Shown: piece by piece, positions 26,637 to 34,678 of the stretch
How the letters are laid out: every line of letters starts with the position of its first letter
How positions within the stretch are numbered: the stretch's first letter is position 1
Source: Paracoccaceae bacterium
Lineage (GTDB): Bacteria; Pseudomonadota; Alphaproteobacteria; Rhodobacterales; Rhodobacteraceae
DNA length: 44,663 nt
Assembly (NCBI GenBank): GCA_026709265.1
Contig: JAPOTI010000015.1
Coordinates: forward strand, 1 to 44,663
Reading direction: 5' to 3'
Made by a program: the position numbers and the translations under genes
The notes under the pieces: model-generated
What the model was told of the DNA's origin: nothing
Databases searched by the model: none
What the model saw: only the letters and a program-made list of their open reading frames with translations

Positions 26637-28157
26637 ATGAAGAGATTATCTCTCCTCACGGCGGCCGGCCTCCTGGCCAGCACGCCACTCTTCGCCATGG
26701 ACGGCGGCGGCGTCTCCATCAGCGGTGAAGCCAACTTCGGGGTGAAGTATAACGAAGCCAATGATGTGCCGGGCAAGAACGCTCTGGCCTTTCATCATGA
26801 ATTCGATATCAAGTTCTCGGCATCCGGCACAACGGACGGCGGAATTGGCTTCGGTGGAAGTGTCAGCATCGATAACACGGAATCCGTAACGGGTGCCGGA
26901 AAAGGGGCGAAGGCTGCTACAGAGATCACAAAACTCAGTGTTCTAGTATCAGGCGCTGGCGCCGCCGTCGGTGGTGCAGGTGGATTTGCTCCCGTTGATG
27001 CGGTAGTGTTCACTGCATCACCAGCAAACGCCGAGTATAATGTCCGGCTCAATAAAGACGGAAAAATCATCGGTATTGGTGCAGCAGATGGCATCACTAC
27101 AAACGGCGGAGATGGCGAAGGCCTTAACGAATTCACAGTTAATTTGCCGGTTAGTGCCGCTGATAATAACCCAAGCAGTGTTGCCATTGTTGTTATCGAT
27201 GGTAAACCGACGGTGGAGAGGCTTCATACCGACGATGCAAATTGGCACTATCAACCAGCAGTAGCAGCCGCTGATCCCGTTCCTGCAATAATTGCTGGAC
27301 TTTATAAAATCGGACCCGGTGATGGTCCGATGACCGCCGCAACAGCCGCGACTTTCGATCCTGATGCCAGCCAAACAGTCGGCAATCACGGCGAAGTGTA
27401 TATCTCGATGGACATGCACAAGCTGACGATTGGTTCTGATCTGGATGCGGCTGACAAGCTCGCGGGTGGTCTGGCTGACCCCGGATTTGACGGCATCGGC
27501 ATCGACGATGTGGCCGAAGGTGTCTACGGGAAATCGGCCAAACAGGTTCGTTATGACGGGGACTTTGGTGTCGCCTCAGTCGCGATCTCCTACGGAGATA
27601 AAGCGGGTGATGCCGAATGGGCGGCTGGTTTCAGCTTCAATGTCGAGCCGGTCACTTTCGGAGCTGGATTTGACAGCAAAGGCGTCATGTCGATCGGCAT
27701 GGGCTTTACGCAAGGCCAGATCAGCATGAACGCGCTTTATTCGACCGACAGTGACCATGACGAAGCGGATAATGAGGCTATGAAAGTTACTCCTGCGGGA
27801 GTGAATAAAGCCGCAATCCTGATTGAGCGCAGTAACGCTCCAGACTTAAAAAATCAGGCGATGGGCGTAGATATGACTTATCAAATGTCAGAAGCGACTT
27901 CACTTGTCTTGGTGGCAGCGCAACATAAGAAAGAAAGCGCGAAAGCCTATTACAAACGTGGGGAAACTGACCTAACTAGAAAGATCAACGAGGGAGCTGT
28001 TGGTTTTGAACAGGAATGGACCAAATCTTCCACCACCGTGGACGCTTTCGGTGTCGGTTTCTCCCATGATCTGGGCGGCGGCGCGACCCTGAAAGCCGGT
28101 GCTGGCTCAGTCGATAGCAACGCGGTTGCTGATCTCGGTATCACCATGAAGTTCTGA
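26637..28157 (+). CDS. Outer-membrane porin (alphaproteobacterial, Porin_4-like)
   Basis: A 506-residue beta-barrel protein. A clear signal peptide (KRLSLLTAAGLLASTPLFA) is followed by GGVSISGEANFGVKYN, typical of the first strand of alphaproteobacterial porins. Alternating amphipathic strands run to the C-terminal DLGITMKF, ending in Phe as needed for outer-membrane assembly. Residues about 95-260 are unusually long, with Ala/Gly/Pro-rich, lower-GC sequence, and look like a large extracellular loop insertion. The start is ATG 26637; an upstream ATG at 26628 and a GTG-like start at 26598 are less likely because they precede the signal peptide. A rho-independent terminator follows. Substrate is unknown; general diffusion is the default. 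Confidence 0.82.
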   Translation: MKRLSLLTAAGLLASTPLFAMDGGGVSISGEANFGVKYNEANDVPGKNALAFHHEFDIKFSASGTTDGGIGFGGSVSIDNTESVTGAGKGAKAATEITKLSVLVSGAGAAVGGAGGFAPVDAVVFTASPANAEYNVRLNKDGKIIGIGAADGITTNGGDGEGLNEFTVNLPVSAADNNPSSVAIVVIDGKPTVERLHTDDANWHYQPAVAAADPVPAIIAGLYKIGPGDGPMTAATAATFDPDASQTVGNHGEVYISMDMHKLTIGSDLDAADKLAGGLADPGFDGIGIDDVAEGVYGKSAKQVRYDGDFGVASVAISYGDKAGDAEWAAGFSFNVEPVTFGAGFDSKGVMSIGMGFTQGQISMNALYSTDSDHDEADNEAMKVTPAGVNKAAILIERSNAPDLKNQAMGVDMTYQMSEATSLVLVAAQHKKESAKAYYKRGETDLTRKINEGAVGFEQEWTKSSTTVDAFGVGFSHDLGGGATLKAGAGSVDSNAVADLGITMKF

Positions 28158-28181
28158 TCAGTTTGATCGGATACACGAGTT

Positions 28182-28209
28182 GAGGGGGCGGCTTCGGCTG
28201 CCCTCTTTT
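28182..28209 (+). terminator. Rho-independent terminator of the porin gene
   Basis: GAGGG (28182-28186) pairs with CCCTC (28201-28205), with an inner CGGC/GCTG stem around a TTCG tetraloop and then TTTT. It begins 25 bp after the porin stop. Confidence 0.85.
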
Positions 28210-28224
28210 CATGGATAACAGAGA

Positions 28225-28457
28225 ATGACCAAATTCAACAAGAAACGAGTTCAGAAAAGACTCGGCATCACCGCCCTGACAGAAGCTGGCGTGGCGGGTT
28301 GGGAGCCGTTATTGGGTCTTCCATTGGGCTCGCATCAGGCGGCAATGCCACAGTTGCCACTATGCCATCCGCGGTGGCGGGCGCATTAATTGTTGGATGT
28401 GTAGGTTTTGCAACCAGTACCAGTCCTCAGCGAATCCAAGGACAAAGAATCAAGTGA
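28225..28457 (+). pseudogene. Small glycine-rich membrane protein gene with one frameshift
   Basis: ATG 28225 opens a basic N-terminus (MTKFNKKRVQKRLGITALTE). Around 28298-28303 a one-base shift is needed to continue into a hydrophobic, glycine-zipper-like stretch (GAVIGSSIGLASGG, then VAGALIVGCVGFATS) that ends at TGA 28455-28457. Read with the shift, it would be a protein of about 76 residues with one membrane helix. Without the shift the frame stops near 28388. It could be a recent pseudogene, a sequencing error, or programmed frameshifting; there is no slippery heptamer to favour the last. Confidence 0.4.
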
Positions 28458-28476
28458 CGGGCCACCTCGACCCTTA

Positions 28477-28569
28477 TCAATTCTCCTCTTCTTTCAAAAC
28501 TTTAACCACAGACTCGCCATCAACCTGAGGGTTGTTCTCCAAAAATTCCTTGAGTTTGTGCTGGTCCAT
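28477..28569 (-). CDS. Possible 30-residue small protein
   Basis: On the minus strand, GAGAGG precedes ATG (28567-28569) at good distance and opens a 30-codon ORF beginning MDQHKLKEFLENNPQVDGES and ending in KVLKEEEN. The composition is highly charged and helix-forming, unlike random DNA here. It is convergent with the frameshifted small membrane-protein gene. It may be a genuine small protein or the leftover start of a longer one. No family is recognised. Confidence 0.35.
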   Translation of the reverse strand: MDQHKLKEFLENNPQVDGESVVKVLKEEEN

Positions 28570-28792
28570 TTTCACCTCTCAACGCCTGCTGAGGATATGT
28601 AAATCCGACACCATTGTTAATGGAACACCTCATCCGGTCTTGCCGAGTCATCCATCGGTTTCTGATCGCGTCACTGTTGACTTCGGGCGGGCGGCCACAA
28701 TCAGGCCGGCACTGAATTGCGGCGGCCATGCCTTCGGCCTATAATAGGACACAGACAGTAGGCCGTTATGGATCGCGCTGGGGGACGCATGG

Positions 28793-29845
28793 ATGGCTGC
28801 GATTTCGATCATTGATTTGGTCATGCAATTTGACGGTTTCACGGCTGTCGATCACGTCTCTTTGGACGTCGGTGAGGGGGAATTCGTCACGCTGCTCGGG
28901 CCCTCGGGTTGTGGAAAGACGACCCTTCTCAACCTGATCTCGGGTTTTCTGCAGCCGACCTCTGGTCGGATTGAGATCGGTGGCAAAGACGTGGTCGGTG
29001 TACCGCCAGAGGCGCGGGACACGGCGATATGTTTTCAGTCCTATGCGCTTTTCCCGCATCTGAGCGTGCAGGAAAATCTGATCTTTGGCCTGCGCCAAAA
29101 GGGGACACCGCGCACGCAGCGCAATGCCCGACTTGAAGAGATCGTGGGGCAGGTCGATCTTGGCGCGCATCTGGATAAGCTGCCCAACCAACTCTCTGGC
29201 GGCCAGCAGCAGCGCGTGGCACTGGGTCGTGCGCTCGCCGTGCGTCCGTTCGTCATCCTCTTTGATGAACCCCTTTCCAACCTTGATGCCAAACTGCGGG
29301 AACAGGTGCGGATCGAGATCCGCAAGATCCAGCGCGACTTTGGCCTGACCGCCATTTATGTCACCCATGACCAGGCCGAGGCGTTGGCCATGTCGGACCG
29401 CATTTTTATCATGAATAACGGGCGGCTGGAGCAGTCGGGTGCCCCGGAAGAGATATACTATGCGCCACGCACGCGGTTCGTGGCGGATTTTGTAGGCTCG
29501 GCCAACATCCTCGATGCTGAGATCACTGAAGAACTCAGTCAAGGGCGCTGGCATGTCGTCACACCGATTGGGCCTCTCGAGATCCAGTCCAAGTCAGCGC
29601 CCAGGGCCAAAAGCCTGCCCATCTGCTGGCGTCCTGAAACCGCAATTGCCGGGAAAGAGGGGCCGAACGCCCTGACCGGTACGATCACGCATCGCGCATT
29701 TCAGGGGCATTTTACGGACCTCATCGTTGATCTGGGCGGCACATCCCAGCGCTTGCAGGTGCTGCGCAACGCCGAGGGTGAAGGCGATAAGGTGGACTTT
29801 TCCATTATGCCTCATGACCTCATCTTTCTGGAGCCGGATGGATGA
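28793..29845 (+). CDS. ABC importer ATPase, PotA/UgpC-like
   Basis: Powers a binding-protein-dependent importer. Walker A GPSGCGKTT is at residues 36-44, the signature LSGGQQQRV near 133-141, Walker B VILFDEPLSNLDA near 153-165 and the switch histidine in YVTHDQAEALAM. The C-terminal third is a TOBE domain with SAPRAKSLPICWRPETA. It is the first gene of a five-gene unit; the stop overlaps the first permease start (ATGA). An ATG four bases upstream (28789) is out of frame, so 28793 is used. Substrate is inferred from the unit, not the ATPase. Confidence 0.9.
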   Translation: MAAISIIDLVMQFDGFTAVDHVSLDVGEGEFVTLLGPSGCGKTTLLNLISGFLQPTSGRIEIGGKDVVGVPPEARDTAICFQSYALFPHLSVQENLIFGLRQKGTPRTQRNARLEEIVGQVDLGAHLDKLPNQLSGGQQQRVALGRALAVRPFVILFDEPLSNLDAKLREQVRIEIRKIQRDFGLTAIYVTHDQAEALAMSDRIFIMNNGRLEQSGAPEEIYYAPRTRFVADFVGSANILDAEITEELSQGRWHVVTPIGPLEIQSKSAPRAKSLPICWRPETAIAGKEGPNALTGTITHRAFQGHFTDLIVDLGGTSQRLQVLRNAEGEGDKVDFSIMPHDLIFLEPDG

Positions 29846-30696
29846 GGCAACCCGCGCCCTGGAAGCTCGCGCTCCTCCTGTTCCCGGGGTTGGGTTTGAT
29901 CCTGATTTTTATCGGCGCGGTGATCTATATCGCTGTCGCACAGAGCTTCGGCTACTACAATCTCCAGGGCGAGAGCGGCTGGACCCTGGAATTCTGGGAA
30001 CGCACGGTCGGGCGCCGCGCCTATGAGCGTTCAGTCAGCTATTCACTTTATGTGGGAATCGTCAGCGCGGTACTCTCGGTGGCACTGGCCTATCCGCTGG
30101 CTCTGTGGTTGCGCAAACCGTTCAAGGGCTCTCTGACCGTCTCAGCCATCCTGAAAGCACCGCTCCTCATTCACGGAATCGTGGCGGCCTTTCTCTTTCT
30201 GAACGTGATCTCCTATCACGGCATCCTCAATCAGTTCCTGGTCTCGCTCGGTGTTTTTGATGGGCCGCGACGTCTGCAGAACGATGACAACGCCATCGGC
30301 CTCCTGATCATGCAGGTCTGGAAGAACATGCCGATAGCGTTGCTCCTTTTGACCGGTGCGGTGCAAGCCATCTCGGACGATGTGCTGCGCGCAGCGCGGG
30401 ACCTGGGCGCAGGCGTCTGGGCGCGATTCCGTAAAATCATCGCACCGCTCTCTGTCTCTGCCATGCAGGCAAGCCTGATCATCATTTTCATTGGTGCTCT
30501 CGCGGATTTCACCTTCCAGACAACCATTGGACCCACAAATCGGCAATCCATGGCTCAGTACATGGATTGGTTTAAGGAGCGCGCCCGCTGGAATGAAGCG
30601 GCGGTGGTCGGTGTCACGCTGATGGTCCTGTCGCTTCTGGGCTCCATCGGGCTCGCGGGGGCGGCACAGCTAATCTTTCGAGGGCGGCGCAAATGA
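29842..30696 (+). CDS. ABC importer permease, PotB-like
   Basis: A 284-residue inner-membrane subunit with six hydrophobic segments (first LLLFPGLGLILIFIGAVIYI). The cytoplasmic EAA-like loop that docks the ATPase is at AARDLGAGVWARFRKIIAP (about residues 180-200), with the conserved Gly. It starts in an ATGA overlap with the ATPase gene and ends in an ATGA overlap with the second permease, indicating translational coupling. Confidence 0.88.
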   Translation: MRQPAPWKLALLLFPGLGLILIFIGAVIYIAVAQSFGYYNLQGESGWTLEFWERTVGRRAYERSVSYSLYVGIVSAVLSVALAYPLALWLRKPFKGSLTVSAILKAPLLIHGIVAAFLFLNVISYHGILNQFLVSLGVFDGPRRLQNDDNAIGLLIMQVWKNMPIALLLLTGAVQAISDDVLRAARDLGAGVWARFRKIIAPLSVSAMQASLIIIFIGALADFTFQTTIGPTNRQSMAQYMDWFKERARWNEAAVVGVTLMVLSLLGSIGLAGAAQLIFRGRRK

Positions 30697-31523
30697 CGAC
30701 AACGTACGTCCTCAACCGTGGCTTGATGATCATGCTCCTGATCATCTGTGCGCTGTGGCTCATTATCCCCTTCACAATGGCGGTACTCTGGTCTCTTGTG
30801 GACCCGTCTCAACCCTGGACGCCGGAAAACCTGCTGCCTCCCGCAATGTCGTTTTACCGCTGGGAGTTTGCCTGGAACAACTCGCTCCTGCAGCCCGCAC
30901 TGCTGAACTCGTATCTCCTGGCACCCTCAGCGGCGGCGCTCACCCTGCTGTTGGCCATGCCAACCGCCTTTGCACTGGGGCGCTATCAGTTCACCGGGCG
31001 CGAACTGGCCAAGCTTCTGGTGCTCTTGCCGCTGGTGGTGCCAGCCTTCGTGACTGCGATCTTCTTCACCTCGCTGCTCTACCAGATTGGCCTCGCGCAG
31101 TATCGCTTCTGGGCGATCCTCTTTGCTCATGCCATCCTTTTCCTGCCATTCGCAATCCGTATCCTGACGGTCAGCTTTGAACAGGTCCGCCAGGATCATA
31201 TCGATGCGGCCCGCGATATGGGCGCGCGCCCTTGGGCACGGTTTCGCGCGGCCTATTGGCCCGCGTTGAAACCTGGCGTACTCGCTTCGCTGCTCATCGT
31301 CTTTATCCAGTCGATTGAGGAATTCGCCATTGCATATATTGTCGGCCAGCCCGGCTTTGTGACGATCCCGACGCTCCTCTATTCGTCGCTCGGACAAGAT
31401 TTCAACCGGCCAAACGCGGCTGTGTTGTCCCTCATCCTCGCCGTCCCGAATGTCCTCCTGATGCTCTTGCTGGAGCGGTTCCTCAAATCCGCCAACCCAG
31501 CCCTGGCCTCAGGAAAAGGATGA
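30693..31523 (+). CDS. ABC importer permease, PotC-like
   Basis: A 276-residue partner permease with six membrane segments and the EAA-like docking loop AARDMGARPWARFRAAYWPA. With the preceding permease it forms the heterodimeric channel. Its stop lies in an ATGA overlap with a possible upstream ATG of the binding-protein gene. Confidence 0.88.
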   Translation: MTTTYVLNRGLMIMLLIICALWLIIPFTMAVLWSLVDPSQPWTPENLLPPAMSFYRWEFAWNNSLLQPALLNSYLLAPSAAALTLLLAMPTAFALGRYQFTGRELAKLLVLLPLVVPAFVTAIFFTSLLYQIGLAQYRFWAILFAHAILFLPFAIRILTVSFEQVRQDHIDAARDMGARPWARFRAAYWPALKPGVLASLLIVFIQSIEEFAIAYIVGQPGFVTIPTLLYSSLGQDFNRPNAAVLSLILAVPNVLLMLLLERFLKSANPALASGKG

Positions 31524-31561
31524 CCGGGGATACCACCAGCATTCAACAAAGGATAGACAAC

Positions 31562-32653
31562 ATGCTGAAGAAACTACTTTCGGTGACCGCGCTGGTCGCC
31601 CTGACAACGCCAGCCTTCGCAAGTGGGCAAGCCACCTGGGAAGAAACGATGGCCGCCGCCAAGGAAGAAGGCGAGGTCTACTGGTTCGTATGGTACTTTG
31701 AGGATCGCTTCCGCGTCTTTGCTGAGCAGTTCACCGAAGAGACCGGGATCGTGGTGAACATCCCCGAAGGCGATCACATCGCCAATATCGACAAGATGCG
31801 CGCCGAAGCTGGCCGCGAAACTGGTGACATCGATGTGCTCGCCTATGGCTACGATCAACTCCCGAATATCAACATGGAACTCTTTGCACCACTGACGATG
31901 CTGCCGGAAGATGCCGGGCGCGTGTCAACTGTTGCTGGCGTCGATGGTGGCGATGTGGCTGTCGCGTGGTGGGGCAACCAGACCGGCATTGCCTACGACC
32001 CGGCGAAAATCGCTGAGGACGATCTGCCGCAGACACCAGCTGATTTTGCAGCGTTCTGGACCGCCAATCCGGGACAGATGGGCTTCAACTATGAAAATGG
32101 TGGCTCCGGCCCGTCATTCTTCCTGAACATCCTGCGCAACCTCTCTGAAGCGAATTTCAATGACGGCGCCTCCTCGCCCGAAAAGCTCGCAATGCTTGAC
32201 GCTGGCATCACCTTTTTCAACGAGCATGCCGAGAACTATGAAATCACGACTTCGAACTCAGACAGCCTGACGCGCCTGTCCGAAGGCGAATTCACCATGG
32301 TCCCCGCCTGGGAAGACCACATGGCCGGCCTGCAGGTGAATGGCGAGATCCGTGATGAGTTGAGGTTCTATATCCCTGAGATGGGCATGTTCGGCGGCGG
32401 CAATGCGGTCTCGATCCCCGCCAATGCGCCGAACCCGGCGGCGGCTTCTGTCTTTATCGACTGGCTGACCTCGCCTGAGATCCAGACCCAGTTCAACTCG
32501 CAGTTCGGCACCGCACCGATGCATGCCAATGCTGATGACTCAGCAGCGCTTGTGTCGAATGCGATGCGTGATCGCTCCAGGCCCTGGGCCGCCAAGCCGT
32601 TCCGCGACACGGTCGAAGAGCGCTTCATCGAAGACGTGATCTTCGAACGTTAA
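31562..32653 (+). CDS. Periplasmic solute-binding protein of the PotD/UgpB-like importer
   Basis: A 363-residue binding protein with a Sec signal peptide (KKLLSVTALVALTTPAFA). The mature domain begins GQATWEETMAAAKEEGEVYW and has the two-lobe family pattern (FTEETGIVVNIPEG, IDVLAYGYDQLPN, VAVAWWGNQTGIAYDP). The start ATG 31562 is preceded by AAAGGA at good spacing and begins the signal peptide, so it is preferred over the ATG at 31520, which would add 14 residues. Aromatic residues are frequent in the presumed cleft (WFVWYFED). Ligand is not readable; downstream glycerophosphodiesterase suggests a glycerophosphodiester or related compound. Confidence 0.86.
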   Translation: MLKKLLSVTALVALTTPAFASGQATWEETMAAAKEEGEVYWFVWYFEDRFRVFAEQFTEETGIVVNIPEGDHIANIDKMRAEAGRETGDIDVLAYGYDQLPNINMELFAPLTMLPEDAGRVSTVAGVDGGDVAVAWWGNQTGIAYDPAKIAEDDLPQTPADFAAFWTANPGQMGFNYENGGSGPSFFLNILRNLSEANFNDGASSPEKLAMLDAGITFFNEHAENYEITTSNSDSLTRLSEGEFTMVPAWEDHMAGLQVNGEIRDELRFYIPEMGMFGGGNAVSIPANAPNPAAASVFIDWLTSPEIQTQFNSQFGTAPMHANADDSAALVSNAMRDRSRPWAAKPFRDTVEERFIEDVIFER

Positions 32654-32710
32654 ACGTCTTGTATCGGTCCCGGGATTCCCCGGGGCCGGTCCTCCTCGGA
32701 AAGCCCCCAC

Positions 32711-33439
32711 ATGCCCATTGTTGATGCTCCACTCATTGCCCATCGCGGTGCTTCTGCTGTCACGCCTGAGAACACCCTGATCGCTGTCGAACGCGCCGCC
32801 GAACTCGGCGCACGCTGGATCGAAACCGATGTTCGCCTGACCTCTGATGGCGGCCTCGTCATGATCCATGATGACACACTCCATCGCACCACATCCGGCT
32901 CCGGCAGCGTCGCCTTGACCCCACTATCTCAGATCCTCGCCCTCGATGCAGGCGCGTGGTTTGGCCCGGAGTTTGCCGGAACCCGCGTGCCCGAGCTTTC
33001 CGACTTTCTCACCTGCATCCTCGACTGCGGCCTCGGTCTGCAACTGGAGTTGAAGGAGAACTTTGGACGCGAGGAAGAACTCGTCGATGCCGTGACCTCA
33101 GTGATCAAAGACGAGTGGCCCGTGGGAGACAAGCCACTCTTCGTCTCCAGCTTCTCCGAAAGATGCATGCGGATCTGCGCCAAAGAACTCCCGGAAGTGC
33201 CGCGCGCTATCGCTACGGAATTCGTTCCCTGCAACATCGTGGACCGGCTGCGTGAAACCCAATGCCAGATCATTCATTTCCAGGCGTCCTGCGTCACAGA
33301 ACAGGACTTTGCGACCTTGCGCGCGGCCGACATTGAATTCGCTGTCGCAACAATCAACGAGCCTGACACCGCGCGCGCGATGCTGTCAAAAGGTGCCACA
33401 TCCGTCCTCTCGGATGACCCAATGCTTCTTGACTTATGA
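32711..33439 (+). CDS. Glycerophosphodiester phosphodiesterase, UgpQ-like
   Basis: Hydrolyses glycerophosphodiesters to glycerol-3-phosphate and an alcohol. The catalytic signature is intact: HRGASAVTPENTLIAVERA (His and Arg, then Glu), IETDVRLTSDG with the metal-binding Glu-x-Asp, and the second catalytic His in MIHDDTLHRTTSGSG. A 242-residue TIM barrel without a signal peptide, so it is cytoplasmic, as UgpQ is. It follows the binding-protein gene by 57 bp on the same strand. The link to the importer is the best clue to what the importer carries. Confidence 0.9.
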   Translation: MPIVDAPLIAHRGASAVTPENTLIAVERAAELGARWIETDVRLTSDGGLVMIHDDTLHRTTSGSGSVALTPLSQILALDAGAWFGPEFAGTRVPELSDFLTCILDCGLGLQLELKENFGREEELVDAVTSVIKDEWPVGDKPLFVSSFSERCMRICAKELPEVPRAIATEFVPCNIVDRLRETQCQIIHFQASCVTEQDFATLRAADIEFAVATINEPDTARAMLSKGATSVLSDDPMLLDL

Positions 33440-33580
33440 CGCACGAAGGAGAGTTTAAGGCAGCCTCTGTGCCACTGTGAAGATACAGCAATTCCCGCAT
33501 ATTGATTTTCTGCTGTGATGTCATTGGGTGAGTTCTTTGCGAAAATATTTTGTAACTGCTCACCACTCCCCAGGATTCTC

Positions 33581-33596
33581 ACCCTGATTGTCGCAA
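33581..33596 (+). repeat. 16-bp direct repeat, left copy, bordering island B
   Basis: ACCCTGATTGTCGCAA matches 36761-36776 at 15 of 16 positions, in the same orientation. The two copies enclose the AbiE, methyltransferase and transposase remnants. A longer AACTGCT also precedes both, though at different spacing. It may be an insertion-related duplication or a mobile-element end. Confidence 0.45.
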
Positions 33597-33617
33597 ATTC
33601 TCAGGTTAATTGACGCG

Positions 33618-33755
33618 CTATAGGCTGAACCCGGAATTAGCGGGAGTTGCTGGGAAGGCGGTGCGCGAGTTGCTGCTTCCGGGCAGAAAGTCGTATAGGA
33701 GGTCGGCGAGGTCCTCCACGCATTGTTCCTCCATAAGGTTCATCCGCGCCGCCAC
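33618..33755 (-). pseudogene. Fragment of an unidentified gene cut at the 30-bp repeat
   Basis: On the minus strand a frame downstream of the AbiEii toxin reads [20 protein letters not shown] and [14 protein letters not shown] with clearly protein-like composition, then changes character exactly where the 30-bp dispersed motif starts (33653) and stops at 33618-33620. It therefore looks like the start of a longer protein joined to foreign DNA at the repeat. I cannot name the family with certainty. Its position next to a toxin-antitoxin pair suggests it belonged to the same defence cluster. Confidence 0.4.
33624..33653 (+). repeat. 30-bp dispersed motif, copy 2
   Basis: Matches 16784-16813 at 26 of 30 positions. 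It coincides with the point where the minus-strand gene fragment loses its coding character, so it marks a junction. Confidence 0.5.
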
Positions 33756-33813
33756 GATCCGTAGGGCGATGCGGCGGGCGCATCTCGAGCGGCGCGGTAG
33801 CGGATGCTTCCAA

Positions 33814-34678
33814 TCACCATTTTATCCCCAATCTCTTTTTCGCCTCGGGCGTCCTCGCCCAGGGCTCTCCCGGAATCTCGGCGATGAGACCTTCGAAGAT
33901 GGCACGGACGGCGTCGCCGGTTGCTCCGTCGTCAATCCGTACCGCCGAGTCGGGGGACAGGAGCGGGCGTAGGTCCAGGAGGAGGTTGCCCCTCGCGAGC
34001 TTCGCCAGCATCCGCTCCTCGGCCTGGGGCCCGAGTGACCTGCGCGTCGCCGTCAGACAGATATTGTTCGAACAGTTCGACGCCCCGGGTGCAGTCGAGG
34101 TCGCGGAACACTTCTAAACCGTGTGCCAGGTCGTAAAGGTCTCTGCCCTTGTCCCTTTGCAAGAGGGCGCGGAGCTTGGTCGCCAGCATCTCCTCGTTCG
34201 AGAAAGTCGGTATCGTCGACGCACCTGAGAACCAGGTGTTTTCGACGGCGAACGGGGCCATCACGACGGGGTCGTAGGCGACGACCTCCCGAGTGTTGAT
34301 CTCTAGTTTCAGACGAATTGGGGTTCCGCCACCGTCCTCCGCAGGAACACTAAAGCGGAACTTCGGCGCGATTTGGCTTTGCGCGAAACTCGCCGGCCCG
34401 AGCCATGGCTCCAAAAGCTCCCGCAACCTGTCCAGGATCGGACCGATTGCGCCAGTGGAGGTCCGAACGAGATCGATATCCTCCGAGTAGCGGAGCGGTA
34501 CCGGGAAGTGCAACTTGTTGAGGGCGGTTCCGCCCCTGAAGCGCAGCTCCTCTGCGAGGAACGGGTCTTCAAAGATCTCGACCAGAGAGCGTGAGATGAT
34601 CAGGTCCTGTTCGACCTGCCGTTGTTCCGCCCATGACGCGCTCTGACCCCATTCGACGATGTTCTGGCCCGGGATCAT
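33814..34678 (-). pseudogene. AbiEii-type toxin (nucleotidyltransferase), frameshifted
   Basis: The toxin of a type IV AbiE toxin-antitoxin system. The nucleotidyltransferase motif is intact: RFRGGTALNKL (GG at residues 49-50) and RYSEDIDLV (D67-x-D69). NEEMLATKLRALLQRDKGRDLYDL is the conserved second block. At residues about 212-218 the frame is lost: reading on gives low-complexity Gly/Pro sequence, while a shift of one base in the G4 run at 34026-34029 restores a normal tail (EERMLAKLARGNLLLDLRPL) that ends at 33814. Full length after correction is about 287 residues, typical for the family. The start ATG overlaps the antitoxin stop by four bases. The catalytic half is complete, so partial activity cannot be excluded. 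Confidence 0.78.

Noticed and set aside
28225-28457. Programmed frameshift in the small membrane-protein gene
   Set aside because: No slippery heptamer or following strong structure is evident at the shift point; a simple indel is more likely.
33610-33972. Plus-strand open frame across the AbiEii tail
   Set aside because: It is the antisense of the toxin tail and of the minus-strand fragment, with Arg/Ser-rich composition typical of shadow frames.
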